From Richelia sp. SL_2_1 (GTDB taxonomy: Bacteria > Cyanobacteriota > Cyanobacteriia > Cyanobacteriales > Nostocaceae), in NCBI GenBank assembly GCA_012033205.1, contig JAAUSO010000050.1, forward strand, positions 1-40,277: a DNA stretch of 40,277 bases, given 5' to 3'. Under the pieces are notes generated by a model, which did no database searches, had not been told where the DNA came from, and worked only from the letters and a program-made list of their open reading frames with translations. Shown one piece after another: positions 1 through 9,375 of the stretch. How positions within the stretch are numbered: position 1 is the first letter of the stretch; each line of letters opens with the position of its first letter. The position numbers and the translations under genes are program-made.

Positions 1-11
1 TAAACTTTTGG

Positions 12-127
12 ACCTTTAACCTTTAACCTTTAACCTTTAACCTTTAACCTTTAACCTTTAACCTTTAACCTTTAACCTTTAACCTTTAACCTTTAACCTT
101 TAACCTTTTACCTTTAACCTTTTACCT
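12..127. repeat. Heptamer tandem repeat (CCTTTAA)n
   Basis: About fifteen near-perfect copies of the 7-base unit CCTTTAA, with a few T-for-A changes near the right end (CCTTTTA). This is the short tandemly repeated repetitive (STRR) class known from filamentous cyanobacteria. Its right end reaches the stop codon of the OmpA-type gene on the minus strand. The same unit, degenerate, reappears over that gene's start at about 2382-2420. Confidence 0.95.
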
Positions 128-2434
128 TCTTCTTTCAATTTGCAAATCTTGTTCTTGATCTTCAATAATCAGGTCTATACCCCTAACATCTTTAAAGATG
201 ATTTCAGTACGTCGATCGCGGGCGAAATCGACTATATCGGTACTACCAGGAACCTTACGTTGAGATTCACCAAAGGAACGTATGGTCATTCTTTCTGGTG
301 CAATTCCTTGACGTAATAGATAATTTCTGGTAGATAATGCTCGTCGTCTACCTAATGCTTGGTTATAAGCATCACTCGCACGAGGGTCTGTATGACCTTG
401 CAGTTCGATAACAATGAATGGATATTGTTTAAGTACTTCCGCTACCCGGTCTAGTACTTTTGCACTTTCGTCACTAATGAAAGATTTATCTAAGGCAAAG
501 TGGATGTTGCGCGGTACTTGGATACGAATCGGTTCCGGTGGCGCTTCTGGTGGTGCTGGTGGTGGTGCTGGTGGTTCTGGTGGCGGTGGTGGTACTGGTC
601 TAGAAACGCACTCAGGGGGATTTATCGGGTCAATTCTCGGTGTAACATTCACCGTGGGTGGGGTATCAACGGTACCAATCATTGACGCTGCCGCAGGTTC
701 CGATGTACCGTACTTGGGGTCAGTGGCGATCGCACTAATTACATCCCCAGTTTGTACGTTTTCTAGTTGAGCGGTAAATCTACCGTCTTCCCCAGCAGAA
801 ACTATAGTTAAGGGTTCGCTTAATGCACCGTATCCGGGTTGATAAATGGCGTTTTCCCCGCGCTGATAATCAGAAAGCCGATAAATTGTAATTTCACTAC
901 CTTGATCTGCTTTACCTGTGACGGTGGCAGTTGTACCTTGATTTACAAAGGCTTTTTCGGTAAATTGGGGAGCGTTAATTGCTCCATTCCCGGTGTCTTT
1001 GCGACGATTTGAGGAGTTACGTTTGGGGTTTGGTCCGTCTCCGCGCTGAAAATCAATTACTCCGAGGTTCCCTTGACTGTTGAGGTCGATACTCAATCCT
1101 TCTAATGCCGCGAATTTATTATTGCGAATATCGTTACGTATGGCAATTTCTCTTCTACCAATATCGTTTCTAGGAAAGGCTGTAACTACTACCCCAGGTC
1201 CGGTTTGATGGTCAATTTCGTTACCAATTATTTGATGTTCGCTGCCCATGACGAAAACTGCTGCTCGTCGGAGTCTTCTACCGTTATAAGTAATTTTATT
1301 ATTTTGTACGAGTATCTTACCTTGGGGTTTGAATAAATAGACACCAGCGCCGTCGTTAGCACAAATTAAGTTACCTAGAATTTGCGAGTTATCCACAACG
1401 CCTTCAAACCTCAAAGCATCAGGCATTCCATCGATACCGTTACCGATAATAATGTTTTGCTCTACCTGTGTATTGGAGGCTCTAACTGAGGTAATAATTG
1501 CACTACCGGCATGATAAGAAATTCGATTTCTGCGAATTGTCGCACCTTGGCTATTAAATAGATAAACCCCAAAAGCGGAAATTTGATCGGGCATTCTTTC
1601 ATCGGTAGTTATGCCCAACCAGTTATTTTCAATCACCACGTTTTTCGGGGGTACGTCTCTTTCCCGAAATGGAAAGTTACTCGCTGGTGGTTTCTGTTGA
1701 CTGATATCGGGAGGAGGTAAACGGTGAGCAATGACAATATTTCCCGGTGGAGTTGTCAGAGTTGCGGGTTCGGGTTTACCGTCGTAAATCAATGCACTTC
1801 CCAATTGTTGTTTGATGGGTTCGGCATTAAAACCGTACATATTCAAACCGCGAATGGTAATATTATCCGCAACCACCGTTAAACCGCGAAATACTTCTTG
1901 TCCCGTTGCGGGTTTAATTGTCACTAAGGGAATGGGAATCTTAATTTCTGCAGTTGCGGAAGTGTTGGGATCGTATCCCGGTTGGGTACTTCCATCAATT
2001 GTTAATCCTGGTACCGCTAAATCGGGTAACACCGTTTGTAATTCTATAGTTGTGGCACCACTGGGTAAATTAAATGCAATGGTGCTGTTACCAGTTGCGG
2101 GGGTAATTTGAGCTTGTTCAGCGCTGCTGAGTTGCTGGGGGGTCAAACTTCCATTGACAACTTCAATGGCTTCGCGCAAAGTTAATTGAGCATCCGCCGT
2201 TACCGGACCATCTGCATTGCTATTTACTACCACTCGCACGGGAGTGGGTGATGGGGCAATTGGAGGAGTGGGGGTAGGAGTTTGTGCAAATACTCTCGAA
2301 GGTAAAACTCCGTTGAAGCAAGTAGCTAACCCCAAAGGCAGAACGTAAAATATTTTTTTATTCGGTAAAAGCGAACAACTCACCTTTAACCTTTGACCTA
2401 TAACCTTTGACCTTTTAGACCTTTTTTTCGACAT
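122..2434 (-). CDS. Secreted beta-helix protein with C-terminal OmpA peptidoglycan-binding domain
   Basis: A 770-residue exported protein. A basic start and hydrophobic stretch ending near residue 50 (VFAQ) form a signal peptide, followed by a Thr/Pro linker. Residues about 68-95 carry a CSLREA-like segment (LTLREAIEVV). Residues about 170-450 are repeated short N/G-rich strands (NNWLGI, GNGIDGM, NNKITYNG) typical of right-handed parallel beta-helices. An Ig-like segment follows, then a Pro-rich spacer near 620, then an OmpA/MotB domain (about 640-750) with the GHTDPRASDAYN and LGRRRA motifs that bind diaminopimelate in peptidoglycan. It probably lies in the periplasm or at the outer membrane, tethered to the wall. 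It is the last gene of the minus-strand operon, 81 bases after the barrel gene. Heptamer DNA encodes part of its basic N terminus. The substrate is unknown. Confidence 0.85.
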   Translation of the reverse strand: MSKKRSKRSKVIGQRLKVSCSLLPNKKIFYVLPLGLATCFNGVLPSRVFAQTPTPTPPIAPSPTPVRVVVNSNADGPVTADAQLTLREAIEVVNGSLTPQQLSSAEQAQITPATGNSTIAFNLPSGATTIELQTVLPDLAVPGLTIDGSTQPGYDPNTSATAEIKIPIPLVTIKPATGQEVFRGLTVVADNITIRGLNMYGFNAEPIKQQLGSALIYDGKPEPATLTTPPGNIVIAHRLPPPDISQQKPPASNFPFRERDVPPKNVVIENNWLGITTDERMPDQISAFGVYLFNSQGATIRRNRISYHAGSAIITSVRASNTQVEQNIIIGNGIDGMPDALRFEGVVDNSQILGNLICANDGAGVYLFKPQGKILVQNNKITYNGRRLRRAAVFVMGSEHQIIGNEIDHQTGPGVVVTAFPRNDIGRREIAIRNDIRNNKFAALEGLSIDLNSQGNLGVIDFQRGDGPNPKRNSSNRRKDTGNGAINAPQFTEKAFVNQGTTATVTGKADQGSEITIYRLSDYQRGENAIYQPGYGALSEPLTIVSAGEDGRFTAQLENVQTGDVISAIATDPKYGTSEPAAASMIGTVDTPPTVNVTPRIDPINPPECVSRPVPPPPPEPPAPPPAPPEAPPEPIRIQVPRNIHFALDKSFISDESAKVLDRVAEVLKQYPFIVIELQGHTDPRASDAYNQALGRRRALSTRNYLLRQGIAPERMTIRSFGESQRKVPGSTDIVDFARDRRTEIIFKDVRGIDLIIEDQEQDLQIERRR

Positions 2435-2463
2435 TGCTCACATCCTGTGACACCACATTTAAG

Positions 2464-2518
2464 TAATTCGTAATTCGTAATTCGTAATTCGTAATTCGTA
2501 ATTCGTAATTCGTAATTA
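2464..2518. repeat. Heptamer tandem repeat (TAATTCG)n
   Basis: Seven to eight copies of TAATTCG fill most of the 81-base gap between the barrel gene and the beta-helix gene. The last partial copy supplies the stop codon of the barrel gene (TTA at 2516-2518 on the plus strand). This is a second STRR family, different in sequence from the one at 12-127. Confidence 0.93.
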
Positions 2519-5500
2519 CTTTTTCAAATTGTTTATCAACTTGGTTTGAGAAGATTTGATATTGGGGATTTGAGATTGTTCTCTTCCCTCTTCCCTCTTC
2601 CCTATTCCCTCTTCCCTTCTCAACCGATTCCCCAGTTGACTAGATTGATTTTTCTTCAAGCGTTCAGTTAACTTTGTCTTGGGTTTCTCAGATTGAGAAC
2701 CATTTCTGACCAAAGGTGAAATCTCGGATTCCTGCTCTTGCTTTGGTACTGGTTTTTGCAATCCAAATCCGCCAAATAATTCGTTCAATTTCAAGCTGAC
2801 ATTGAGATATAATCCACCTTCGGAACGGTAGCCGGTAAAATCGCGGTCATCAACGCTACCAAAGGCATAACCTACACCCAAACGTAAATCTGGAGTTAGG
2901 TAATATCCACCTTCTACAGCAATCCCAAATTCGTCGAAGTCCGCATTATTGTTGGAATTTTGACCAATCCAACGTCCTTCTACGGCTAAGTCGGTACGGT
3001 AGCCCAATTTATAGGTAGCTCGTGCTTGCGCCAAATTGACTGTTCCGTCGTAGCGTTCTCTGTCAAAATAAGTTACACCGTTACGCAAAGCATATTTACC
3101 GAAAAATTCCCATCTCCAAGAAGGTGCATAAATTCCTTCTGCTGAAAATACGTGTCCGGTGGCTGTAGAACTTCCCGTAAACTGATTTTCGGGTATAGAA
3201 TCAAAATTTTGTCGCCATTCGTATTTGAGTAAGCCGTTAAATTTATCGTTAGTTGGATCGCGATAAGCTAAACCAATTTTTAAATTAGCGGTGTCTCCCA
3301 ATTCTTCAAATCTGACTCCTTCAGTACCGCCCAAATTGCTGATGTTAGAAGGTAAAAATACGTTGGCTTCACCGGCTTGCTGATAACGCACCAATGCAGT
3401 TAATGCAGGGGAAATTTTACCCGCTGCACCCGCAGAAATAAAGGTGCTATTACCTTCTTCTCCATCGCGCAATTCAAACCTACCGCTGGCTTTAAAATCT
3501 GGATTGTCGGTATATTCCAACCCGACGCTGTACACAGAACCGGAAAACAATCCTAAAGAAGATGCCGTTTGCCCAACTGCGTAATATTGCGGAAATCTAT
3601 CTCCCGCAGCAGTCGCATTAAAGATGTTTCTAAATACGTATTGATAACCCAAACTCAACCGCAATCCGGGCGCGATGGGCATTCCGTGATTAACTCCTAA
3701 TGCACCTTGTCCCTGCATACCGTTGAAGCCCGATAGTACCGAATACCGTCCGTTGAAGGTAGTATCTTTAGCTAAGTTGTAATCAAGTAAAGTATCTAAA
3801 GTGGTCAGGGAATTACCTTCTAACAAGCTGGTATCGTCAAACCATTGATGTGCCAGTCTAAAGGTGACTCCTTCAAAGGCTTGCCAATCTAACCCTAATG
3901 TGGTTCTGTTGGGATAAAGTGGGTCGGAACCGTCGATATTAGCTTCATTGAGCGCTTGAAAGGTCAAAGATGGAGTCAAAGGTACCTTCAACCGGGAAAC
4001 AATTTGCTCGGCATCGCCGCTCAACGCATTATTGATACTGTCTTCCCGCGAACGGTTGACGTATTCGACACTAGCATCTGCAAAACCAAATTTTTGTAAA
4101 ATACCCGCTCGGAAAGTCTTTAATTCGTTATCCAAAGCTTGCCCCGGACGTGCTTGGGGTTGGGGATCGAATAAATCAAAGAAGTTAACTAAACCTGTAG
4201 CAGCCCTACCAAAGTTTTCTTCCACATCATAGGATACACCTAGAGTTGTGGTATCGGTTAATTTACCCAGTAACCCCGCACCGTAACGAGTTTGTCCGGG
4301 TGAAAAGCTGAAAGTAGCGTTGTTATTAAAATTCTCTTCTACCGAACGGTAATAAGCATTTAAATTCACGCGGTCGTTTAAATTACCAATCGCTTCGACT
4401 CGATAGGCATTACCTTCTTGGTTTTGTCCGCCACCGATGTCACTTTCGGAACGAGCGTATTCACCGAGAATCTTACCCCAACGACCGAAGGAAAATTGAA
4501 AATCTGCTCCATACAATTCAAAATCGCGTGAGCCTTGATCTTCTCTCAAATAAGAACCAGCAATAAATGATTTATTATCAAAGTCTTGGGAAATGTTAAA
4601 TTGCGCTCTTGCACCGTAAATATTGCCATCTTCACCAAATTCTGGCTGGTAGGTGACAACAATTTGTCTTTGCAGAGTTGCCCCAAAAGGATTAAGTTCT
4701 GTTGCCAAAATTGGACTAAAGAGTCTAATTGTGCCTCGGTCGTAATCTATTTCGTAATCTCTACCGCGATATAATTGCTGTCTTTTAACAATAGTACCCG
4801 GACGGTTAATTTCTTCTGCTTCTAAATAAACATTCTCGCTTCCAGGAACCAACAACCGTCGCGATAAAAAGTAATTACCGCTGATTCCTATAGGCACAAA
4901 AGTATCTCGCTGAAAGCCTTCGACGTTATTGGCATACAAACCAGTTATTTGCAACGGACCAAAACTGTAATTACCTTTAAAACCGTGCAGTTGACGTGAA
5001 ATTCCACCGTAAAGCTGGGAAGGTCGAGAAAATTCCTCGGTGTTATAATCCCCCCACATGGCATAATCGGGGTCTGCTCCAGGTACTTTAGAACTGCGCT
5101 CAAACCGAGCATAAAAGCTGTCTATGGAAGGTGTCGTAGGAGTCACCGTAGAACTATCACCATAAACGGGATACTGCTGTTCGCAAAACTGAATCCCGCC
5201 AAATAAACTGTTTCTACCCTCACAATCCTGGTTAATCGGTCGCTCACTATTAAAAGCTCCAGTAAACAGCCATTCCCCTACTTTACCAGTCGCAAATACC
5301 TGAGAACTCAAATCTACCTCTGTGCCACTGCTTGCTTCTGGGTTGAGGAATTCCCTACGACTACCCCAAAAATTCGTTCCCCTCGCACCGATTCGCAGGT
5401 TGACAATACCCGTAACTAAGGAAGGTCGTAAATAGGTGGTAAATTCGACTTGGGTGTAAGCTTCTATCGGCTGGTCGATCAGTTCGTTATTAAATAGAGT

Positions 5501-6418
5501 TGTATCTCTACCGCTTTCTAAGAGAATTTCTCCATCAATTGCTCGCTCTCTCTGTCTCAGGGTAGATGTGGGTTTTTTAATTTTATGAACAGCCGCCCGG
5601 ATACGCACAGATTGAGGTTTCAATCCTGATTGCAAAGTGGCGATAAACTCACCATTGATGGCACGGGCTTGAAATCCCGGTGCATCTTTGTCTTGATCGG
5701 AACCGATAAATTTACCTGCACTGCTCGTCAGAGTTACCAAAACATCCCGAGGAATCACCTGCCCTTCTTTATTAACTATCTGTCCTCGGATTTGAATTGT
5801 CGAACGTCCATCAGCTTGGACTACCGGGTCTCCTACAGGTGAAATATCCAGTTGCACCTCACTACGACTTCTTTCGCTCCTCGCAGGTGTAGAATTCTCT
5901 TGGAGAGGATTTAAGGGTTCCGCTTGGGTTTTCTGGTCGTTAGGAGTGGTAGGAGCCTCAAATAATGAGTCTCCTTGTTGTTCAAACAAAGAGTCTGGCT
6001 GTGAACTTCCCCCAGAGTTAGGAGATACTGGAGTGTCTCCTATTTGTGCAAGATCAACTGATTGCTGTGGAGTTGGAGAAATCTCTTGAGTTTTATCCTC
6101 TTTTGATGTCTCCGCAGACAGTGAAACTTCAGAGATGGAAGGATTTGCCGGCTCTTGACTTTTTACCTCTTTTACTGTATCGAGAGCCTCTCTTAATCTA
6201 AGACTAATGTCTAATTGAGTCTTTTCATCTGACTCAGCAGCAACAGCAGCGTTAGAAGACATTGCAGAAAATCCGACAATCGCCATAACGATCGGTAAAA
6301 TTCCGGTGCCACCGAACTTTAATAAGACAGATAACATCCTATGGAAAAATTGTTTTTGGTGACGATATTTATGACTATTGCTCAATCGCACGTGAGATTT
6401 AGTTAATTTCTTAATCAT
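2516..6418 (-). CDS. Large outer-membrane beta-barrel protein with Ig-like module
   Basis: A 1300-residue exported protein. It has a long basic leader and a hydrophobic segment ending in AVAA near residue 60, then about 130 residues of disordered Q/S/P/E-rich sequence. Residues about 187-290 form an invasin/Big-like Ig module (STIQIRGQIVNKEG). Residues about 330-1240 alternate aromatic and polar strands separated by D/N/G turns (YSVGLEYTDN, LRLGVGYAFG, GGLYLNVSLKL), the pattern of a large outer-membrane barrel. No TonB box or plug was recognised. About 75 charged residues follow the last strand, although barrels normally end on it; part of this tail comes from CTTCCCT repeat DNA. The ATGA overlap with the upstream DUF11 gene shows translational coupling. 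An adhesin, an exporter of the neighbouring proteins or a structural barrel are all possible. Confidence 0.75.
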   Translation of the reverse strand: MIKKLTKSHVRLSNSHKYRHQKQFFHRMLSVLLKFGGTGILPIVMAIVGFSAMSSNAAVAAESDEKTQLDISLRLREALDTVKEVKSQEPANPSISEVSLSAETSKEDKTQEISPTPQQSVDLAQIGDTPVSPNSGGSSQPDSLFEQQGDSLFEAPTTPNDQKTQAEPLNPLQENSTPARSERSRSEVQLDISPVGDPVVQADGRSTIQIRGQIVNKEGQVIPRDVLVTLTSSAGKFIGSDQDKDAPGFQARAINGEFIATLQSGLKPQSVRIRAAVHKIKKPTSTLRQRERAIDGEILLESGRDTTLFNNELIDQPIEAYTQVEFTTYLRPSLVTGIVNLRIGARGTNFWGSRREFLNPEASSGTEVDLSSQVFATGKVGEWLFTGAFNSERPINQDCEGRNSLFGGIQFCEQQYPVYGDSSTVTPTTPSIDSFYARFERSSKVPGADPDYAMWGDYNTEEFSRPSQLYGGISRQLHGFKGNYSFGPLQITGLYANNVEGFQRDTFVPIGISGNYFLSRRLLVPGSENVYLEAEEINRPGTIVKRQQLYRGRDYEIDYDRGTIRLFSPILATELNPFGATLQRQIVVTYQPEFGEDGNIYGARAQFNISQDFDNKSFIAGSYLREDQGSRDFELYGADFQFSFGRWGKILGEYARSESDIGGGQNQEGNAYRVEAIGNLNDRVNLNAYYRSVEENFNNNATFSFSPGQTRYGAGLLGKLTDTTTLGVSYDVEENFGRAATGLVNFFDLFDPQPQARPGQALDNELKTFRAGILQKFGFADASVEYVNRSREDSINNALSGDAEQIVSRLKVPLTPSLTFQALNEANIDGSDPLYPNRTTLGLDWQAFEGVTFRLAHQWFDDTSLLEGNSLTTLDTLLDYNLAKDTTFNGRYSVLSGFNGMQGQGALGVNHGMPIAPGLRLSLGYQYVFRNIFNATAAGDRFPQYYAVGQTASSLGLFSGSVYSVGLEYTDNPDFKASGRFELRDGEEGNSTFISAGAAGKISPALTALVRYQQAGEANVFLPSNISNLGGTEGVRFEELGDTANLKIGLAYRDPTNDKFNGLLKYEWRQNFDSIPENQFTGSSTATGHVFSAEGIYAPSWRWEFFGKYALRNGVTYFDRERYDGTVNLAQARATYKLGYRTDLAVEGRWIGQNSNNNADFDEFGIAVEGGYYLTPDLRLGVGYAFGSVDDRDFTGYRSEGGLYLNVSLKLNELFGGFGLQKPVPKQEQESEISPLVRNGSQSEKPKTKLTERLKKNQSSQLGNRLRREEGIGKREEGREQSQIPNIKSSQTKLINNLKK
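2581..2620. repeat. Heptamer tandem repeat (CTTCCCT)n inside a coding region
   Basis: About five copies of CTTCCCT, one with a base change. They lie inside the 3' end of the barrel gene and encode the charged run RREEGIGKREEGREQ on the minus strand. The unit is not a multiple of three, so each copy is read in a different phase. Confidence 0.85.
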
Positions 6419-7350
6419 TGTTTACCCTCCGAAAATGCAGGCGTAACCCCAAAATTCACCCGCACCATACTTCCAGGTGATAATTTCACCAAGCGTGACG
6501 GGCTATTTGTTTCAATAAAGTATTTATTCGGAGCTAGAGAGTAGCCTGGTAAACTAGTCAAATCCAGCGCCGCTGAACGATAACCGGAAATCACATTAGC
6601 TAAAGAATACAAACCATTGGCATCGGTAACAATGCGATTACCATCATCCATGTAAATCACCGCATTCGGTATTCCAGGTTCGTTTGGCTGTTGTTCACCG
6701 TCAAAGTTTTTATCAATAAATACTCTGCCAATCAAGGTACCGCAGTCGGATAAAATCCCCGATCTAATCCGCAATCTGTGGCTTGATTGATTACTCTGCA
6801 AGCCTCCAGCTTGGGCTTGTGCTAAGTTTGTGCCGCTTCCGCGTACCGCATCTGGAGTTAGCTCAGCCGCGTAATTAACGACTAAACTTTCCCCCGGTTG
6901 TAAAGTAGCCGTCGAGTTGATTGTGACATTCGTGCCTCGACTCCCAGCATTAATACTTGGTTCGCTAAACTCCACCGCTCGATCGCCAATAGCACCCCGC
7001 AGTGACTGAGAAACAAATCGCAATCCTAACGGTAATCTATCGGTAACGCTGACATTTGTCGCTGGCGATCGACCAACATTTTCAATCCGCAATGTATAAA
7101 TTACCGTATCCCCAGGTTCCGCAGCAGCGCGATCGCCAGTTTTGAGCAACCGTAAATCTGCCGGTGAAGCACTGAGAATTACTTGATTAGAATCAACTCT
7201 TTGATCGGGTAAATTATCGGCTCCACCACTCGCAGTATTCTCGATCACTGTTTGACCAACAGTAGGTATAATTCCATAAGTAATAACACTCAAGGAACCG
7301 ATGGTTAAAAAGAGGCTTTTACGCCTTAGCCATGAGATTAAAGATATCAT
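6415..7350 (-). CDS. Exported DUF11 / SdrD B-like domain protein
   Basis: A 311-residue protein with an N-terminal signal or anchor segment (residues about 10-33). Residues about 58-190 form a DUF11 Ig-like domain: a pairing of YTLRIENVG with VTDRLPLGLRFV is diagnostic of the family. Residues about 205-290 form an SdrD B-like/CNA-B-like domain (GRVFIDKNFDGEQ, IPNAVIYMDDG, TDANGLYSL). It is the first gene of the minus-strand surface operon; its TGA overlaps the ATG of the barrel gene by four bases. In many bacteria DUF11 and SdrD-like domains sit in the same chain as a barrel or anchor, so this small protein may form a complex with the barrel. Its ligand is not evident. Confidence 0.8.
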   Translation of the reverse strand: MISLISWLRRKSLFLTIGSLSVITYGIIPTVGQTVIENTASGGADNLPDQRVDSNQVILSASPADLRLLKTGDRAAAEPGDTVIYTLRIENVGRSPATNVSVTDRLPLGLRFVSQSLRGAIGDRAVEFSEPSINAGSRGTNVTINSTATLQPGESLVVNYAAELTPDAVRGSGTNLAQAQAGGLQSNQSSHRLRIRSGILSDCGTLIGRVFIDKNFDGEQQPNEPGIPNAVIYMDDGNRIVTDANGLYSLANVISGYRSAALDLTSLPGYSLAPNKYFIETNSPSRLVKLSPGSMVRVNFGVTPAFSEGKQ

Positions 7351-9139
7351 TGGAAGGCATCAATGCAATAAATAGCTAGGTTTTCTCAAGTATTGGCTTT
7401 AACTAAAAAGCCATTTTTTCTAAAATTCAAATTCTTAACTAGTAGCCAAGAATTGTATCGCTAAAGTTCACTAAGTTATACGTAATATCGAAAAAAATTT
7501 TATTTTTGATTTCTCCTTGTGTGCAAAATGTATATTTTTTGCAATCAGAGCATATTATCAACTACTTGTCAAGATTAAAACCAGTTGCAGATAGGTTTAA
7601 ATCCCGATATTTTAATGTCCTCAAATCAAACAAGCTTAAGGGATAAACAAACGAATTAGGGCTTCTAAACTGAAAATAATTAAACCCTATTCCCAGACTC
7701 AACTAAAAATAGTCGGAAAAATGTTTCTGTGCAATCCGTAGACTAAAAACATTTTTTACTGAGTTTCTGTGAATTTATTTACGTAAATCTACGCTTTGAG
7801 ACGAGAACAAATCTGGATTATCTAGGGACGGAAATTCACCTATTCGACTGCATTTCGTCAATAGGAAAATAACCTGACTACCTGGTAAAAATTGCGATCG
7901 CAGTTGTTAATGACTCGTGGATAAAACGTGTAACTTATTCGTTAAAGGTATTACGTTTAAATTTTTATTGATTGAAATGAGAAAAATATTGTACTAACAA
8001 AGCAATAAGTGTGTTTATCTGAGTAATTTGATATCCGCCATTTAGTTTTAGGTATTAAATAAGAAATATTCATCTTTGCCTCCATTACCTTCACACCACT
8101 GTCATAAAATTGCTTAAGGTAGAGTATCCCACGTATGGGCTCTTTTTGAGTCACTAATTACATACAGACAATAATTAAAAGTTTTCAGATTAATTATTCT
8201 GTGGGTTTGCTCAGACTCCTACACAGCTGTAGAAGTATATATTTAGAGAACTCTAGAGAACTGAACCTACCATTAGTTGTGTTTGAGAGAACCTTTACTT
8301 AATCTTCAGGTTCTCATAAATTAGCATTTTAAAGATATCCTTTAGACCGTATATTCCCAATTTACAATTTCGGGACTACTCAATACCTTACTTTGCTGAA
8401 TCTTTATTTTTTTAGGTCACACTTCAGTAATATTACCCAGAAAACACTTGCAAGTAATCAGGGATGTTGTATTTTATTATGTATTTTTTTACATTACTAT
8501 TTATCAGTAATCAAACTGTTAGTGATAATACTTAAGTTTTTCTTCAGCAGTAAATAAAAGAACAAGTAAATATATGCAATAATTTTGTTGTCTATGATAT
8601 TTGATTTAAATTTAGGATTTTCTAAGCTGTTCATAATCACCAATTTTGATGAAGACTTAGTTTATTCTTTGCTTACCAAAACAGGCAGTGGGTTTCAGAT
8701 CAGTTTTTGACTGCCCTTTTGGGTTCAAAGCCCCTGAATTTATTTATGGTTTTAAAACAATATTTTTTCAAGATACGTAGTACGAGAAAAAAATGTTTTC
8801 AGGAAAAATATTTCCTAGATTAAATGTAATATATTTTACAATATTGGTTGATTTTTGTATATTGCATTTTACAAATAAGTCCGGAATGAAAAGTTTATTT
8901 TTACACTTATAGATAGTAAAAATACATAGATGCAGGTGTAATTATTTTATATAGACAGTTTATGAAGTGTCTACTACATGAGAATATTATTGTGTATTCT
9001 TTACTTCTTGTTGTCTGTTTTTACTGAAAACGAGATGAATTTAGGGAAGTCATAACATCGTCATGTTCATAACAAAAACTTATGGTGTTTTAGATTCAAT
9101 ACGGTTGAGTTAAGGATTATTAGTGGGCATTTTTTATAG
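7351..9139. other. Long AT-rich non-coding region
   Basis: Almost 1.8 kb with no convincing gene. The only open frame above 60 codons (minus strand, 7957-8154) has no recognisable features. The part next to 7350 must hold the promoter of the surface operon, but I could not assign -35/-10 boxes with confidence. A hairpin (GGCAGT/ACTGCC) lies at about 8684-8718, followed by T-rich and GGG/CCC sequence. A HIP1 octamer lies near 7892. Confidence 0.6.
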
Positions 9140-9180
9140 TTGTAGAGAGCTTAACGCCCTCCGCGTCTCTACAATTTTTT
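9140..9180 (+). terminator. Terminator-like hairpin
   Basis: A perfect 9 bp stem, TTGTAGAGA with TCTCTACAA, has a 17-base loop and is followed by TTTTTT on the plus strand. No plus-strand gene precedes it, so it either ends an unrecognised transcript from the desert or is a relic of the GTAGAGACG palindrome family seen near 30800 and 31000. Confidence 0.6.
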
Positions 9181-9187
9181 ATAGCGC

Positions 9188-9225
9188 AAAAAAATGAAGG
9201 AAGATCAGCAATTCGCGCATCTTCC
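9188..9225 (-). terminator. Candidate terminator of the 212-residue membrane protein gene
   Basis: Read on the minus strand, GGAAGAT and ATCTTCC form a 7 bp stem, followed by TTCAT and then seven T. It lies about 150 bases after the stop codon at 9376, so it could terminate that gene. Confidence 0.5.
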
Positions 9226-9375
9226 CCCACTAATAGTACGGTGATTATAATTATTTTTAATTTTCGCAATCAAAAATATAGCGAAACTTAATGTAATAAT
9301 TACTAATAATCAATCTAATATTGTAAAAACTGGTTGCGCTGTCATTCTAGAAATGCAGCGCGATCGCACTGAATG

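Noticed and set aside
12-127. CRISPR-like or telomere-like repeat array
   Set aside because: Units are seven bases with no spacers; this is an STRR tract.
414-770. Open plus-strand frames with Gly-rich and Trp-rich translation
   Set aside because: They are the antisense reading of the Pro-rich linker of the OmpA-type gene (GGTGGT strings), a composition artefact.
7957-8154. 65-codon minus-strand frame in the desert
   Set aside because: Random-looking composition, no ribosome site, no domain.
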